Below, piece after piece: positions 45,974-55,011 of a DNA stretch of 64,000 nucleotides. Position numbers and translations under genes: made by a program. The notes under the pieces were generated by a model, which saw nothing but the letters and a program-made list of their open reading frames with translations, was not told where the DNA came from and did not search any database. Each line of letters begins with the position of its first letter. Positions within the stretch are counted from its first letter, which is position 1. The stretch spans positions 1,550,001 through 1,614,000 of the forward strand of contig JAWZSP010000001.1 in the NCBI GenBank assembly GCA_034401135.1, written 5' to 3'. The stretch comes from Volutella citrinella (Eukaryota; Ascomycota; Sordariomycetes; Hypocreales; Nectriaceae).

Positions 45974-46894
45974 ATGACTTCCGCAGTGTCCAAGCGCCTT
46001 GAAGGCAAGACCATCCTCATCACCGGTGCCTCGTCGGGCATTGGCAAGGCGACTGCATTCGAGTTTGCCCGCACAAGCCCCAACAACCTCAAGCTGGTCC
46101 TGACGGCCCGCCGAATCGACAGCCTCAAGCAGATTGCCGAGGAGATCACCAAAGAGGTCGGCAACGGCGTCAAGGTTCTCCCAGTTCAGCTGGACGTGAG
46201 CAAGCCTGCCGAGGTGCGGGCGTTTGTGGACCAGCTCCCCGCCGAGTTCAAGGAGATTGACGTGCTCGTGAACAATGCGTGAGTTTACATGATCATCCCT
46301 GGAGGTATTTTTCACTGACAGATGATAGTGGTTTGGTCAAGGGCGTGGCCAAGGCCCCCGAGATTGCTGAGGAGGATGTCGACATCATGTTTGCAACCAA
46401 CGTGACGGGTCTCATCAACATGACCCAGGCTATTCTCCCCATGATGCTGAAGCGCGACAATGGTGAGGGCGCGGGAGACATCATCAACATCGGCTCGATC
46501 GCTGGCCGCGAGCCCTACGTTGGTGGCAGCATCTACTGCGCGACCAAGGCTGCTGTCCACACCTTCACCGAGAGTCTGCGAAAGGAGCTCGTGTCCAAGA
46601 GGGTGCGCATCATCCGAGTTGACCCGGGCCAGGTGGAGACGGAGTTCTCCGTCGTCAGATTCTACGGCGACAAGAGCAAGGCCGATGCCGTCTATGCGTC
46701 AGTTTAAAATCCCTCCATGATAGAGTGTCGTCTGCTAACTGTTTACTAGTGGATGTGAGCCGTTGACTCCGGGCGATGTTGCAGAGGTGATTGTGTTCAC
46801 CGCTGGAAGGAGAGAGAACGTCGTCGTTGCTGATACTCTGCTTTTCCCCAACCACCAAGCCAGCGCCACTGTCATGCATAGAAAGTCTGCCTAG
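45974..46894 (+). CDS. YdfG/YMR226C-type short-chain dehydrogenase (3-hydroxy acid dehydrogenase)
   Basis: Exons 45974..46278, 46329..46697 and 46750..46894 give 272 residues. Classical SDR motifs are present: cofactor site TGASSGIG (about 18-25) with an Arg downstream suited to NADP(H), LVNNAG across intron 1, and the catalytic set Ser in NIGSIAG, Tyr and Lys in YCATK. DPGQVETEFS is characteristic of the subgroup that includes E. coli YdfG and yeast YMR226C, which act on serine, 3-hydroxyisobutyrate and other 3-hydroxy acids or their semialdehydes. Beside a glucarate dehydratase, an aldolase and a glycerate kinase, it is a good candidate for reduction of tartronate semialdehyde to glycerate. 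The role is inferred from context; the family assignment is firm. Confidence 0.9.
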
Positions 46895-47743
46895 ATATTG
46901 TATAGAGTTATGGAATAGACATTACCTGAACAAATATTGGGTCCTGAATTGGCTCGTGTTCAACTGTCTAAAGAATGTAGACGGGAGAAGCGTACTACCT
47001 CGCTTATCAGAAAGCCAGGATGATGTATGATAATCTCGACTTGCTTTGACTGAGGTGTGATGTCGGACTTGTAGTTGTATTTCAAAAAATATGGTAATTC
47101 ATTGTCTGCTTCATCATCAAGAAAGACTATTCGGTATATCTCGAGGATGGAAATAGACGGTAGGGATACGATTTTCTAGGCCATGAAAGTGCTTGAACAC
47201 CAGTAGATCGGCCTAGTCTCTCCATCGGGATGTATAAAAGGTGCCCATACCTCTTCAATCTGGGTCACACAATATGATCTCCATTTTTCGGCCAGAGCAC
47301 CCTCGAATGCCATCCAAATTGCTAAGAAAAGTCAATGGCCTCAGGCACCCTCACCCCCCACACTGGACGGAATATCACTCTGGCATCCCAATCCGGCCGG
47401 CAGTGGAGAGCCGCATGTCCCGCTCGACATTTCCGTCGGCCAACCTACGCCTGACATCCGACAGCCGTGTTTCCGCGGCACTCATTGCTGGAAAATACCC
47501 GGCCGTGTCAAGTTCTAGATCGGGAAAGCAGACCCTGCTATCATCATGCAACCCCGGTTTTCCTGACTTGCGGCGTCGATGGAAATATTTCCGGCTGGCC
47601 AGTGGCACGCGATATGTGAGACGGATCTCCCCAGATCCCCCTCCATGGGACTTTAAGTAGGTATCTAACGGCTCCTGAGAGCTGGTACATACCCTCTTCC
47701 CTCCCGAACACTATCATAGGGCCATAGATCCATAGCCCACGCA
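46895..47743. promoter_or_regulatory. Promoter region of the aldolase gene
   Basis: This 849 bp stretch holds the 3' UTR of the SDR gene and the promoter of the aldolase. The first half is A/T-rich; the second half is GC-rich with a 12-bp palindrome GGAAATATTTCC at 47581-47592. A related GGAA-N4-TTCC palindrome lies in the kinase/reductase promoter. No gene is seen. Confidence 0.35.
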
Positions 47744-48750
47744 ATGTCATTCCCCAAAGTACCTGCTGGGGGCGTCTGGACCCCCACAATCACCTTCTTC
47801 GACCACAGCAATGACACCTTGGACACCGAGGCTCAGGCCAAATACTACTCGTATCTCTCCAAGACCGGGCTTGCCGGGATTGTCGTCCTCGGAACCAATG
47901 CGGAAACCTTTCTCCTCACCCGCGAGGAGCGAAAGACGCTCCTAGAGACTGCTCGCAAGGCCGTCGGCCCAGACTTTCCCATCATGGCGGGCGTCGGTGG
48001 CCACTCGACGAAGCAGGTTCTGGAGTTTATCGAGGACGCAGCGGACGCCGGCTCCAATTACGTCCTGCTCCTCCCTCCCGCCTACTTTGGCAAGCAAACG
48101 ACGCCGGCGGTCATTGACAACTTCTTTGACGACGTGGCCTCGGCGAGCAAGCTCCCCATTGTCATTTACAACTTCCCCGTTGTCTGCAACGGAATCGACC
48201 TGGACTCGGCCACGATTGCCCGGTTGGCCAAGAAGCATAGCCAGATTGTTGGCGTGAAACTCACGTGTGGTGCTGTGGCCAAGATCACGCGTCTTGCCGC
48301 TGAGCTGCCCGAGGGCGAGTTTGTGACGTACGGAGGGCAGTCGGACTTTCTCATCGGTGGCCTAGCTGCGGGATCTCAAGGTAAGCTTGAAAATGGATGG
48401 ATATGAAATTCATTGACAATATGCTAAACTCTGTATCAATAGGAACCATTGCAGGATTTGGAAATGTGTACCCCAAGACCCTGGTAAAGATTTACAATCT
48501 GTATCAGGAGGGAAAGCTCAAGGAGGCCATGGAGCTGCACAAAGTAGCCGCGCTCGCCGAGCAGCCGTGCAAGGCGGGCGTGTCGGCCGTGAAGTACGCG
48601 GCTGCTCTGAATACGGCCAAAGCGGCTGGAATCGAGGGAGCGGTAGAGAAACTGCGGCCCAGGCGACCGTACATTGGACCGAGTGATGCCGAGAAGAAGA
48701 ACATTGAGGCAGGTATAGCGACCCTGGCCAGCATTGAGGCGGGTCTGTAG
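47744..48750 (+). CDS. DapA-family class I aldolase, probably 5-keto-4-deoxyglucarate aldolase
   Basis: Exons 47744..48380 and 48443..48750 give 314 residues. This is a DapA/NAL superfamily TIM barrel with Schiff-base Lys172 (GVKLTCG), Tyr142 (IVIYNFP) and substrate loop GTNAET in place of the DHDPS GTTGE. The pattern resembles fungal 4-hydroxy-2-oxoglutarate and L-threo-3-deoxyhexulosonate (GaaC-type) aldolases, so a retro-aldol releasing pyruvate is likely. With glucarate dehydratase in the cluster, the predicted substrate is 5-keto-4-deoxy-D-glucarate and the products pyruvate and tartronate semialdehyde. The alternative is a KdgD-type dehydratase/decarboxylase, also in this superfamily, giving 2,5-dioxopentanoate; the glycerate kinase next door argues for the aldolase. 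It is tail-to-tail with the kinase, 99 bp apart. Confidence 0.88.
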
Positions 48751-48849
48751 AAAGATATTCAGAAATCTAGACAACATAGACTCTGATTTTGCCTTTGCTG
48801 TTATTTGTGAAGTAATGAACCATGGTGTCTACTCTTGTATAGCTCTTCT

Positions 48850-49797
48850 CTAGATGACGATCGTCTGCTTGACCTTCCTCGTCTTGTCAACCACCAGCCT
48901 CACCTGGGCACCAGGCTCGCCACTGAACAGCCCACTCCTCAATTTCTCCGAGAACAACTCGTATGCAGGATAATACGCGTCAACAAAGCTGACGACCTGC
49001 TCGTCCGTCATCCCTGCTCCCTTCTCCCGTCGGAGCATGGCCTCCTGCTGCAGCCGCCAGTCGTACACATACTCCGTGTTCTCGGCGTCAATGTGGATAA
49101 AGGCATCGAACAAGTCCGTCACGGCGTCGTACTTGCGGAGCTGCTCGTTGACAAACTTGAGGTGCTCCAGCTTGTGGCGTTTCAACGTGCGGCTGGGCGC
49201 ATTCCACTTTGCCTCGACCTCGGCTTCCGTGAGGGCCCGGAATCCTACATTCCAGCCCTCGAAGATGACGACCTGGACCTTGGGTGCGCCTGCTTGGTTC
49301 ACAGACTCCCATTGAGATTCAGGCACTCGGTCACCTTTCCCTGAGTATGCAGACTTGTCATACTGTGGCAACTTGGTGGGTTTGCCCTCGCAGAGTGTCG
49401 AGAAGAAGTCCTTTGCTAGCTCCATGTCGTGTGTACCTGAGTCAAGCCTGTTAGTGTTCATAATCATCGCGAGTCGTGTCTCTATTAGCCTACCAGGCTC
49501 TCCGCGCACTTGGACCAGTGCATTGTCCGGCTGTGAGGCTGCCAATGCCACCTGATCTTCATGCTTCAGATAGAAGTCGTCTATGCTGATGACAAGGGTC
49601 TGTAAATGCTTGTCTTGTCCGAGGGTCTCGGCGAGTGCCTTGACCAGGGTTGTCTTGCCCACTCCCTGCACCCCGTTGAGGCCAATTATGAAGGGCTTCT
49701 GTGGGGTTGCTGCCTCATATTTCTTCAGCCTCTCCAGGATGAAGGGGATGCAGATGGGCGACTTGTCGTCGATGATTTGAGGACCAGGCTGTGACAT
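48850..49797 (-). CDS. D-glycerate 3-kinase (GLYK type)
   Basis: Exons complement(49494..49797, 48850..49436) give 296 residues. This is a P-loop kinase of the plant GLYK / yeast YGR205W family: Walker A GLNGVQGVGKTT (about 40-51), SIDDFYL, QVRGEPGTHDMELA, KLPQYDKSAYSGKGDR and VIFEGWNVGF, with the C-terminal helical part ending near VKQTIVI. The start 49797 is the first ATG. The 57-nt intron is a multiple of three with no stop but has good donor and branch signals, and its removal rebuilds the conserved RGxPGTHD. The enzyme phosphorylates D-glycerate to 3-phosphoglycerate in the cytosol, feeding glycolysis. It shares a divergent promoter with the reductase gene and is the last step predicted for this cluster. 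Confidence 0.9.
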   Translation of the reverse strand: MSQPGPQIIDDKSPICIPFILERLKKYEAATPQKPFIIGLNGVQGVGKTTLVKALAETLGQDKHLQTLVISIDDFYLKHEDQVALAASQPDNALVQVRGEPGRLIETRLAMIMNTNRLDSGTHDMELAKDFFSTLCEGKPTKLPQYDKSAYSGKGDRVPESQWESVNQAGAPKVQVVIFEGWNVGFRALTEAEVEAKWNAPSRTLKRHKLEHLKFVNEQLRKYDAVTDLFDAFIHIDAENTEYVYDWRLQQEAMLRREKGAGMTDEQVVSFVDAYYPAYELFSEKLRSGLFSGEPGAQVRLVVDKTRKVKQTIVI

Positions 49798-50223
49798 TGT
49801 GCCGTTGGATGTTGATGTGACTTTTTCTTTCACGATGAGCGCTTAACGTAGATACCAAAAGGGTTCAACAACAGCCACAGGGCACAGAGGAGCCTCTGGA
49901 TGACTGGTTAGTGAACGGAGGGACTTGGCCGACCACTAGCCACCGCGATGCCGGATTGGTCACTCGGATTCATTCCCCCGCACTGCGGAAATCCCGCAGT
50001 ATGGGGTATGGAGTTTAGCGGGGACGGTGTTCCGCCGCCGACACGGATAAGCTTTGGAAGCGCTTCCGCTTGTCGTGTGGGCCGGAGGAGCCGCCAGCAC
50101 CGGGCGTCGCACTTGAGCGGGGGCAGTGCGGGCACCACGGGGCCGATTTGTTGAAATGTAGCCAACCCTGCCCAGTCAACTCACTGGCCCGAGTCTTATT
50201 GGTACCGAAATTCATAGTCTACA
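49798..50223. promoter_or_regulatory. Divergent promoter between glycerate kinase and ketopantoate-reductase-like gene
   Basis: The 426 bp between the two starts must drive both genes. It contains a 19-bp perfect inverted repeat at 49982-50000 and a 12-bp palindrome GGAAGCGCTTCC at 50056-50067. It is GC-rich, with no further coding frame. Confidence 0.5.
49982..50000. promoter_or_regulatory. 19-bp inverted repeat with CGG-N5-CCG core, candidate zinc-cluster operator
   Basis: ACTGCGGAAATCCCGCAGT has two perfect 7-bp arms (ACTGCGG / CCGCAGT) around a 5-bp spacer. CGG-N-CCG inverted triplets are the standard target form of dimeric Zn2Cys6 factors, and two such factors are encoded in this cluster. 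It is central in a divergent promoter, so it could co-regulate the kinase and the reductase. Binding is inferred. Confidence 0.5.
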
Positions 50224-51372
50224 ATGTCTGACGCCCCGCTAGAAGTGCTCGTTTATGGACTTGGAGCGTGTGTGACCCGCAACCTTGGAATCATATCTGA
50301 CAAACCGCTGACAACTGAGACTAGCATTGGCTCGTTCTATGCCTTCATCCTGAGCCGTAATGAAAACGTGCGGCTCACTGTGGTAGCGCGGTCCAACTAT
50401 GATGCTGTCAAGGCGAATGGAATCAAGGTGACGAGCGAGAACCATGGCGAACACCTTGTTCGTCCACACAACGGTGAGCAGCAACCTTGCATGGGATGAA
50501 CAGGTGATAGGATTCTAACGACGCTTCTCAGTTGTGAAAACCGTCGCCGAAGCGGGCCAAAAGTTTGACTACATCGTGTGTGCCCACAAGGCCATCAACC
50601 AGTCCAGCGTCCCGGCTCAACTTGAGGCTGGCGTTGACGCGGACAAGACGTCAATCGTTATCATTCAAAATGGCGTTGGCAACGAAGAACCGTTTGCCAA
50701 TGCGTTCCACAAGGCAACAATCTTGTCCTGTGTGGTTCGTACCTGTGATCTACATCTTGCATCATGTGCCCTTGCTAACTTGTCACAACTCATAAGACCT
50801 GGGTTGGAGCGCGCCAGACGGAGCCGGGCGTCATCTACCACCGCAAGTCTGAGGACATGCAGATTGGCCTGTTTCCCAACAAGTCGAATGACGCAGCTGT
50901 CGAGTCGCAGAGGCTTGAGCGGTTCACATCCCTGCTTACCACCGGCAAGACGGTGTTCCAAACCGTCCCCAACATTCAGGTCCAGCGATGGGAGAAGGTT
51001 GTCTGGAACGCAGCGTGGAACTCGCTGACGACACTGACGCTCATGGACACGCACTCCTGGCTCAACTCGGAGGGCGCCACGCCCATGACGAAGAAGCTGA
51101 TGAAGGAGGTCATTGACGTGGCCAGGGCGTTGGACGTGCCGCTTCAGGACGACCTCATCGACAGGCTGTTCAGTAGGATTTTGGCGATGCCGCCTATTGG
51201 CAGCAGCATGCGGGCGGATTATGAGAGTGGCAAGCCCATGGAGGTCGAGATCATCCTCGGATACCCCGTGAGAAAAGGAAAGGAGCTTGGCCTCGATGTG
51301 GCTACGATTGAGACCATCTACATCATCCTGACAGCCATCAACCAGCGCCTAACGCTTGCGGCTGCCAAGTAG
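50224..51372 (+). CDS. 2-dehydropantoate 2-reductase-like (ApbA/PanE) oxidoreductase
   Basis: Exons 50224..50267, 50325..50473, 50532..50734 and 50797..51372 give 323 residues, standard for the family. The N-terminal Rossmann motif VYGLGAIGS is rebuilt across intron 1; VVARSNYDAVKANG, IVIIQNGVGNEE and the C-terminal helical domain with KVVWNAAWNSLTTL and YESGKPMEVEIILGYPVRKGKELG follow (the Glu and Lys positions of the ketopantoate reductase active site). The family reduces 2-keto or related acids with NADPH. Many fungal paralogues are not true pantothenate enzymes, and this copy sits inside the diacid cluster. It may reduce tartronate semialdehyde, hydroxypyruvate or another keto acid; I cannot choose. 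The 44-nt first exon has a slightly weak donor (GTGTGT). Confidence 0.85.
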
Positions 51373-51668
51373 ACAATTGAATTGAGTTGAAAGTTTAAGA
51401 ACAAGCACTGCGTCGTGTACAAGTTTGGAATCCAATCGCCTCGAAGCAGATGGTCTCCAGACTCTAGAGCACTAGGGAGTGAGTACGCAGGATATGCACC
51501 GGAGAATGGGTTGTCGTCTCTGCCGTATTATTTTTTATGTTATATCCACGATTTTCTCGAAATGTACGCTCAGTGAAGCCATCGCACTTGGTATCACCGA
51601 CGTCCTGCCCGCTGCTTGACTGAAAAAGTCGGTGTCTACGCTGATATGAAATTTCGCCTTGGTTACTG

Positions 51669-54429
51669 TCATGACCACCCGCTGAACCCATTGTTGTTGA
51701 TGCCTTCCCAGACATCCGTTGACTCATTCGAGAGCATTGCATCCACGTTTCCACTGCCACCCGTGACCTGGAAAATAAACGTCAGTATAAAGCACCATGA
51801 TTTTAGTAGGACAAGACGTACCAGAGCATCAAACCCTCCCCAGCTAGCCATGTAGGCTATTCCGCCATCAACTGAAACCATTGAGCCAGCCGCCGAGTCC
51901 ACAGGAATGGCATCCAAGTTTTGATTTCCAGGGTATGCAAACCCACGCGTTTCTCGAGATGCAAGCCCCCCGTTGCCTGTATCCACGCCCTGAGACATGG
52001 CCATGTGGCTTGGCCCCGTGCCGTGAACCGCACTAGTCTGCTCAAAGCTGCCCTCATCCTCAGATACTCGTCCCCCAGCTCGCGGCGTTGAGACCGAGGC
52101 GAGATAATGGTTGTTCCGGAGAACTTCGAGCCGCAGCTCCTGGAGGACCACGCCGTAGCGGTGCATCAGCGATCCTTTGGTTGCAATGCCTTCGAGCTGT
52201 GCATGGCACGTCGACGCGAGGCTAAAGTACCGGGCGTAGCTCTCTGGAGGTTCAGCCTGTTGCTGAATCGCGTAGACGTAGAGGACAACGACGGCGCTGA
52301 AGCCATAGTACGGGATAAACTAATCAAACTGGCGTCAGTACCTTTGAATTTGACATTGCAATATGAGAATGATTGAAGAAGAACTTACAAAGAGTGTGCT
52401 GTAGAATTCTCCCGCTGAATTGATCCGGTCAATGTGTTCGATGATTCTCGTCGCAGCATCGATGCACGTCTTGACATTCCGCTGCATCTCCTGCCGTCGT
52501 GGAGCTTGCATGTCCCCAAGGGAGCCGTTGTCCGCCAGACTCGTAAACGTCTTGAGCAAGAATGGCCGGTTGACGAGGATCTGACAGTGCCAAAAAGCGA
52601 GGTTGAGAACATCGCGTTGCCGTAGGACCAACCTGACAAACACAGCCGAGTTTCCATCAGTGTCTAGGAGATACGACATCTCGTCTCGCCACTCGGCAAG
52701 GTCTCGGGCGAACCTGGCACCAAGGGCAAAATACTCGTCCGTTGATGGGTGGTTGATGCCGTACAGGGTGCGGAGAACCCTGGCAAGGATCTTGGAGAGT
52801 CTTTGCTCTAATGTCAGCATGAACATGGGAAGTCTGTCATTGCCAAACGTACTTGATTTGTGCCACTGCGCCTGTGCTTATTGAGGGGCCTCGACTGATG
52901 GGCTGGGGGGCAGGGCTCAACCGGATTTGGTCGTCGTCTACACAGAGAGGCAACTCTTGGTCGATGTCCTCGTCATGGAATGTCATAGGCCTCCCCAATG
53001 TGGCGCTGAGGTACGTGTTCATGCTGTACGCACACCAAAACGTCCTCTTTCTGCATTCGAGATCAATGTTGTCGACGCGGCTGGGGTCGACGCGAGACTT
53101 GCGGTGGATTCCTAGGGCGAGAATCTGATGGGCCGTGATGCCAAAGAGCGACCAGCAATGATTCAAGCGGGAGTGCGCCAGCAGATAGAAGCATTGAGCG
53201 AGCCTTGCTTGGATGCTAGCAAGACGAATTGCACCTCGTTCCATGGAGAGCTGGTTTTCTGCGACTGAAAAGTACCGGACGCTAAAAGGGAGGAGTGAGC
53301 TCATGATGAACTAGGGAAAGGAAGCAAGCAACGACAAGCGGATGAGAGCAACTTGCAAGTGAACCAAATATCGGCTTAGTCCAGTCCCTTACCTGGCTTC
53401 TATTCCTTCGGTAACCGTGTCTCTTGCATCAGAAGGCGACCTGACCCGGAAGTTGTTGGAGTGCGCAAACACGATAAAGAGAAGAGCTATCCGACACCGC
53501 GCCGTCTCTGCTGATCGCATGGTCCCATTGGTCTCATACAACTCCTCAAGCCACGCCTCGATGGTGGGCCGGTGCAAGAACCTATGTGTCGTGGCGGCAA
53601 AGTCGAAATATCTCCGCACCATGGCATCGGCCTGGGCCTTGGGCGGCAGAATCACAAACGAGGAGTCGTTGGTCGGCAGGGGACGGTCCCCAAAGCTGAA
53701 GACGGGGGTGCTGAAGTAGCCCGGCGAGTTGATCTGCAGCTTCCTCTGTATTCGAAGGAGGAACGAGACTCCCGAGGCTGGACCAACATAGTGCCCCTGC
53801 TGGTCCGTCTGCTCCGCCTCGGGAGAGTTTCGCATCGAGATGGGGTTGGGAGCCATTGGCGCGCCCATGTCGACGCCCCGGCCGGCATCGTGGCCCCTGC
53901 CATCGTCATCCTGCATCCTCACGAGGATCTGGGCTGACGCAGGAGACTCCAGGACAGAATCTGTGCTCACGGCGGGAGTCAGCTGCGAGGGGGCCATCTG
54001 GGACCTCTGGGTGGTGAAGGACTCCTTGCGGCGGCTATCATTAGAGGGTGTACCAGCCTCGGACCCCGTATCAATCGACGCCTGCGTCGGCACGGCCTGC
54101 AACGGCGCCGGGGGGAACTGGCCTCGTCGATGAGGCGCAGTGAACTGGCAGTCGAGCTTCAGGTGAGAGCAAAAGACGCATGGCCAAGTCCCGGAGCATC
54201 GAGTTTTCCGCCTTGATCCAACAGCACCGGGTTAGCCTGCTCCATTCCTCCAAAGGACTTGCTGCCGCATCAAACAACTGGCAGAGTGGGCTCACGCTTT
54301 ACACCGGTCGCACGCCCTGCTCACCCGCTGCCGCACGTAGTCCTCTCGAGGCCGCTTCGGCGGGCGGCCGGGCCCGTGGGAGCCGGACATGCGGCGGGCG
54401 TCTTCGGACGTCGCTGCGGATTCCTCCAT
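51669..54429 (-). CDS. Zn(II)2Cys6 fungal-specific transcription factor 2 of the diacid cluster
   Basis: Exons complement(54296..54429, 53393..54211, 52853..53281, 52389..52800, 51822..52319, 51669..51767) give 796 residues. The zinc cluster CDRCKARKTRC...C-x2-C-x6-C is canonical and split by intron 1 after CKA. The regulatory domain contains GHYVGPASGVSFLLRIQ, RYFDFAATTHRFLHRPT, LNHCWSLFGITAHQILALGIHRK and GRPMTFHDEDID. Most motifs match regulator 1 position by position, and the first four introns fall at equivalent places, so the two are paralogues. An extra 54-nt intron without stop is inferred near the C-terminus (donor GTACGT, branch TACTGAC). The Met at 54429 is preferred; 54504 is a possible upstream start. 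It is divergent from glucarate dehydratase and is its most obvious regulator. Confidence 0.88.
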
Positions 54430-55011
54430 GTCGGCCTGCCTACCTGCCTGATCCGACGGGGGGAGGACGCAGGCGGTTCGGATACTGAGACACGCTGCAT
54501 GCACGGCGGCGATGGGTCTGGGCGGGGGGAAGCGGTTGGTTGGCGATGCTGGCTTGGCTTGAAGGGCTGTGGTTAGCCGATGGCTTGTCGGATGGAGACG
54601 GGAGGTTTGCCGATCCTTGTTCCGGGCGGAGGCTCTGGGGTAATATCCGAAATCTGGGGGGGCTTATCAGCCTATAGGGGCAGGATTCTAGGGCCCCGCA
54701 TGGCCCATAGCTGCCCCTCACCAGCAAATGAGGGGCTGTAAAACGCTATTCCCGTCCCCTCTTCGGCTCACCCGCATCTGGGCATCAGAGGGGAGGATCA
54801 ACATCCGTCTAGACAGCACGGAAAACATCCGACCGCATCGGACCAGCTTCACTCGTCGTGTCGTATTACCCCTCCGACTGGCGTGCCGTACTAATGATAT
54901 TAAACGTTGCCGTGTTGCTCACATGGCGTCTCTCACGTACACGTAGTCTCCATCAATTGACCCTGGAAACCTCGCCTCTATTGCCCTAGGCCTCGAATAG
55001 CATCCGCAATC
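54430..55011. promoter_or_regulatory. Divergent promoter between regulator 2 and glucarate dehydratase
   Basis: The 582 bp shared promoter holds a perfect inverted repeat TCCGA-CCGCA-TCGGA at 54828-54842 (a zinc-cluster-like element), an 8-bp stem GCCCCTCA/TGAGGGGC at 54713-54736, and several further CCCCT/AGGGG pentamers (the STRE consensus) between 54670 and 54880. A TTAAA/ATATTAAA patch at 54897-54904 could serve as a TATA-like element for the dehydratase. No gene is seen. Confidence 0.45.
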
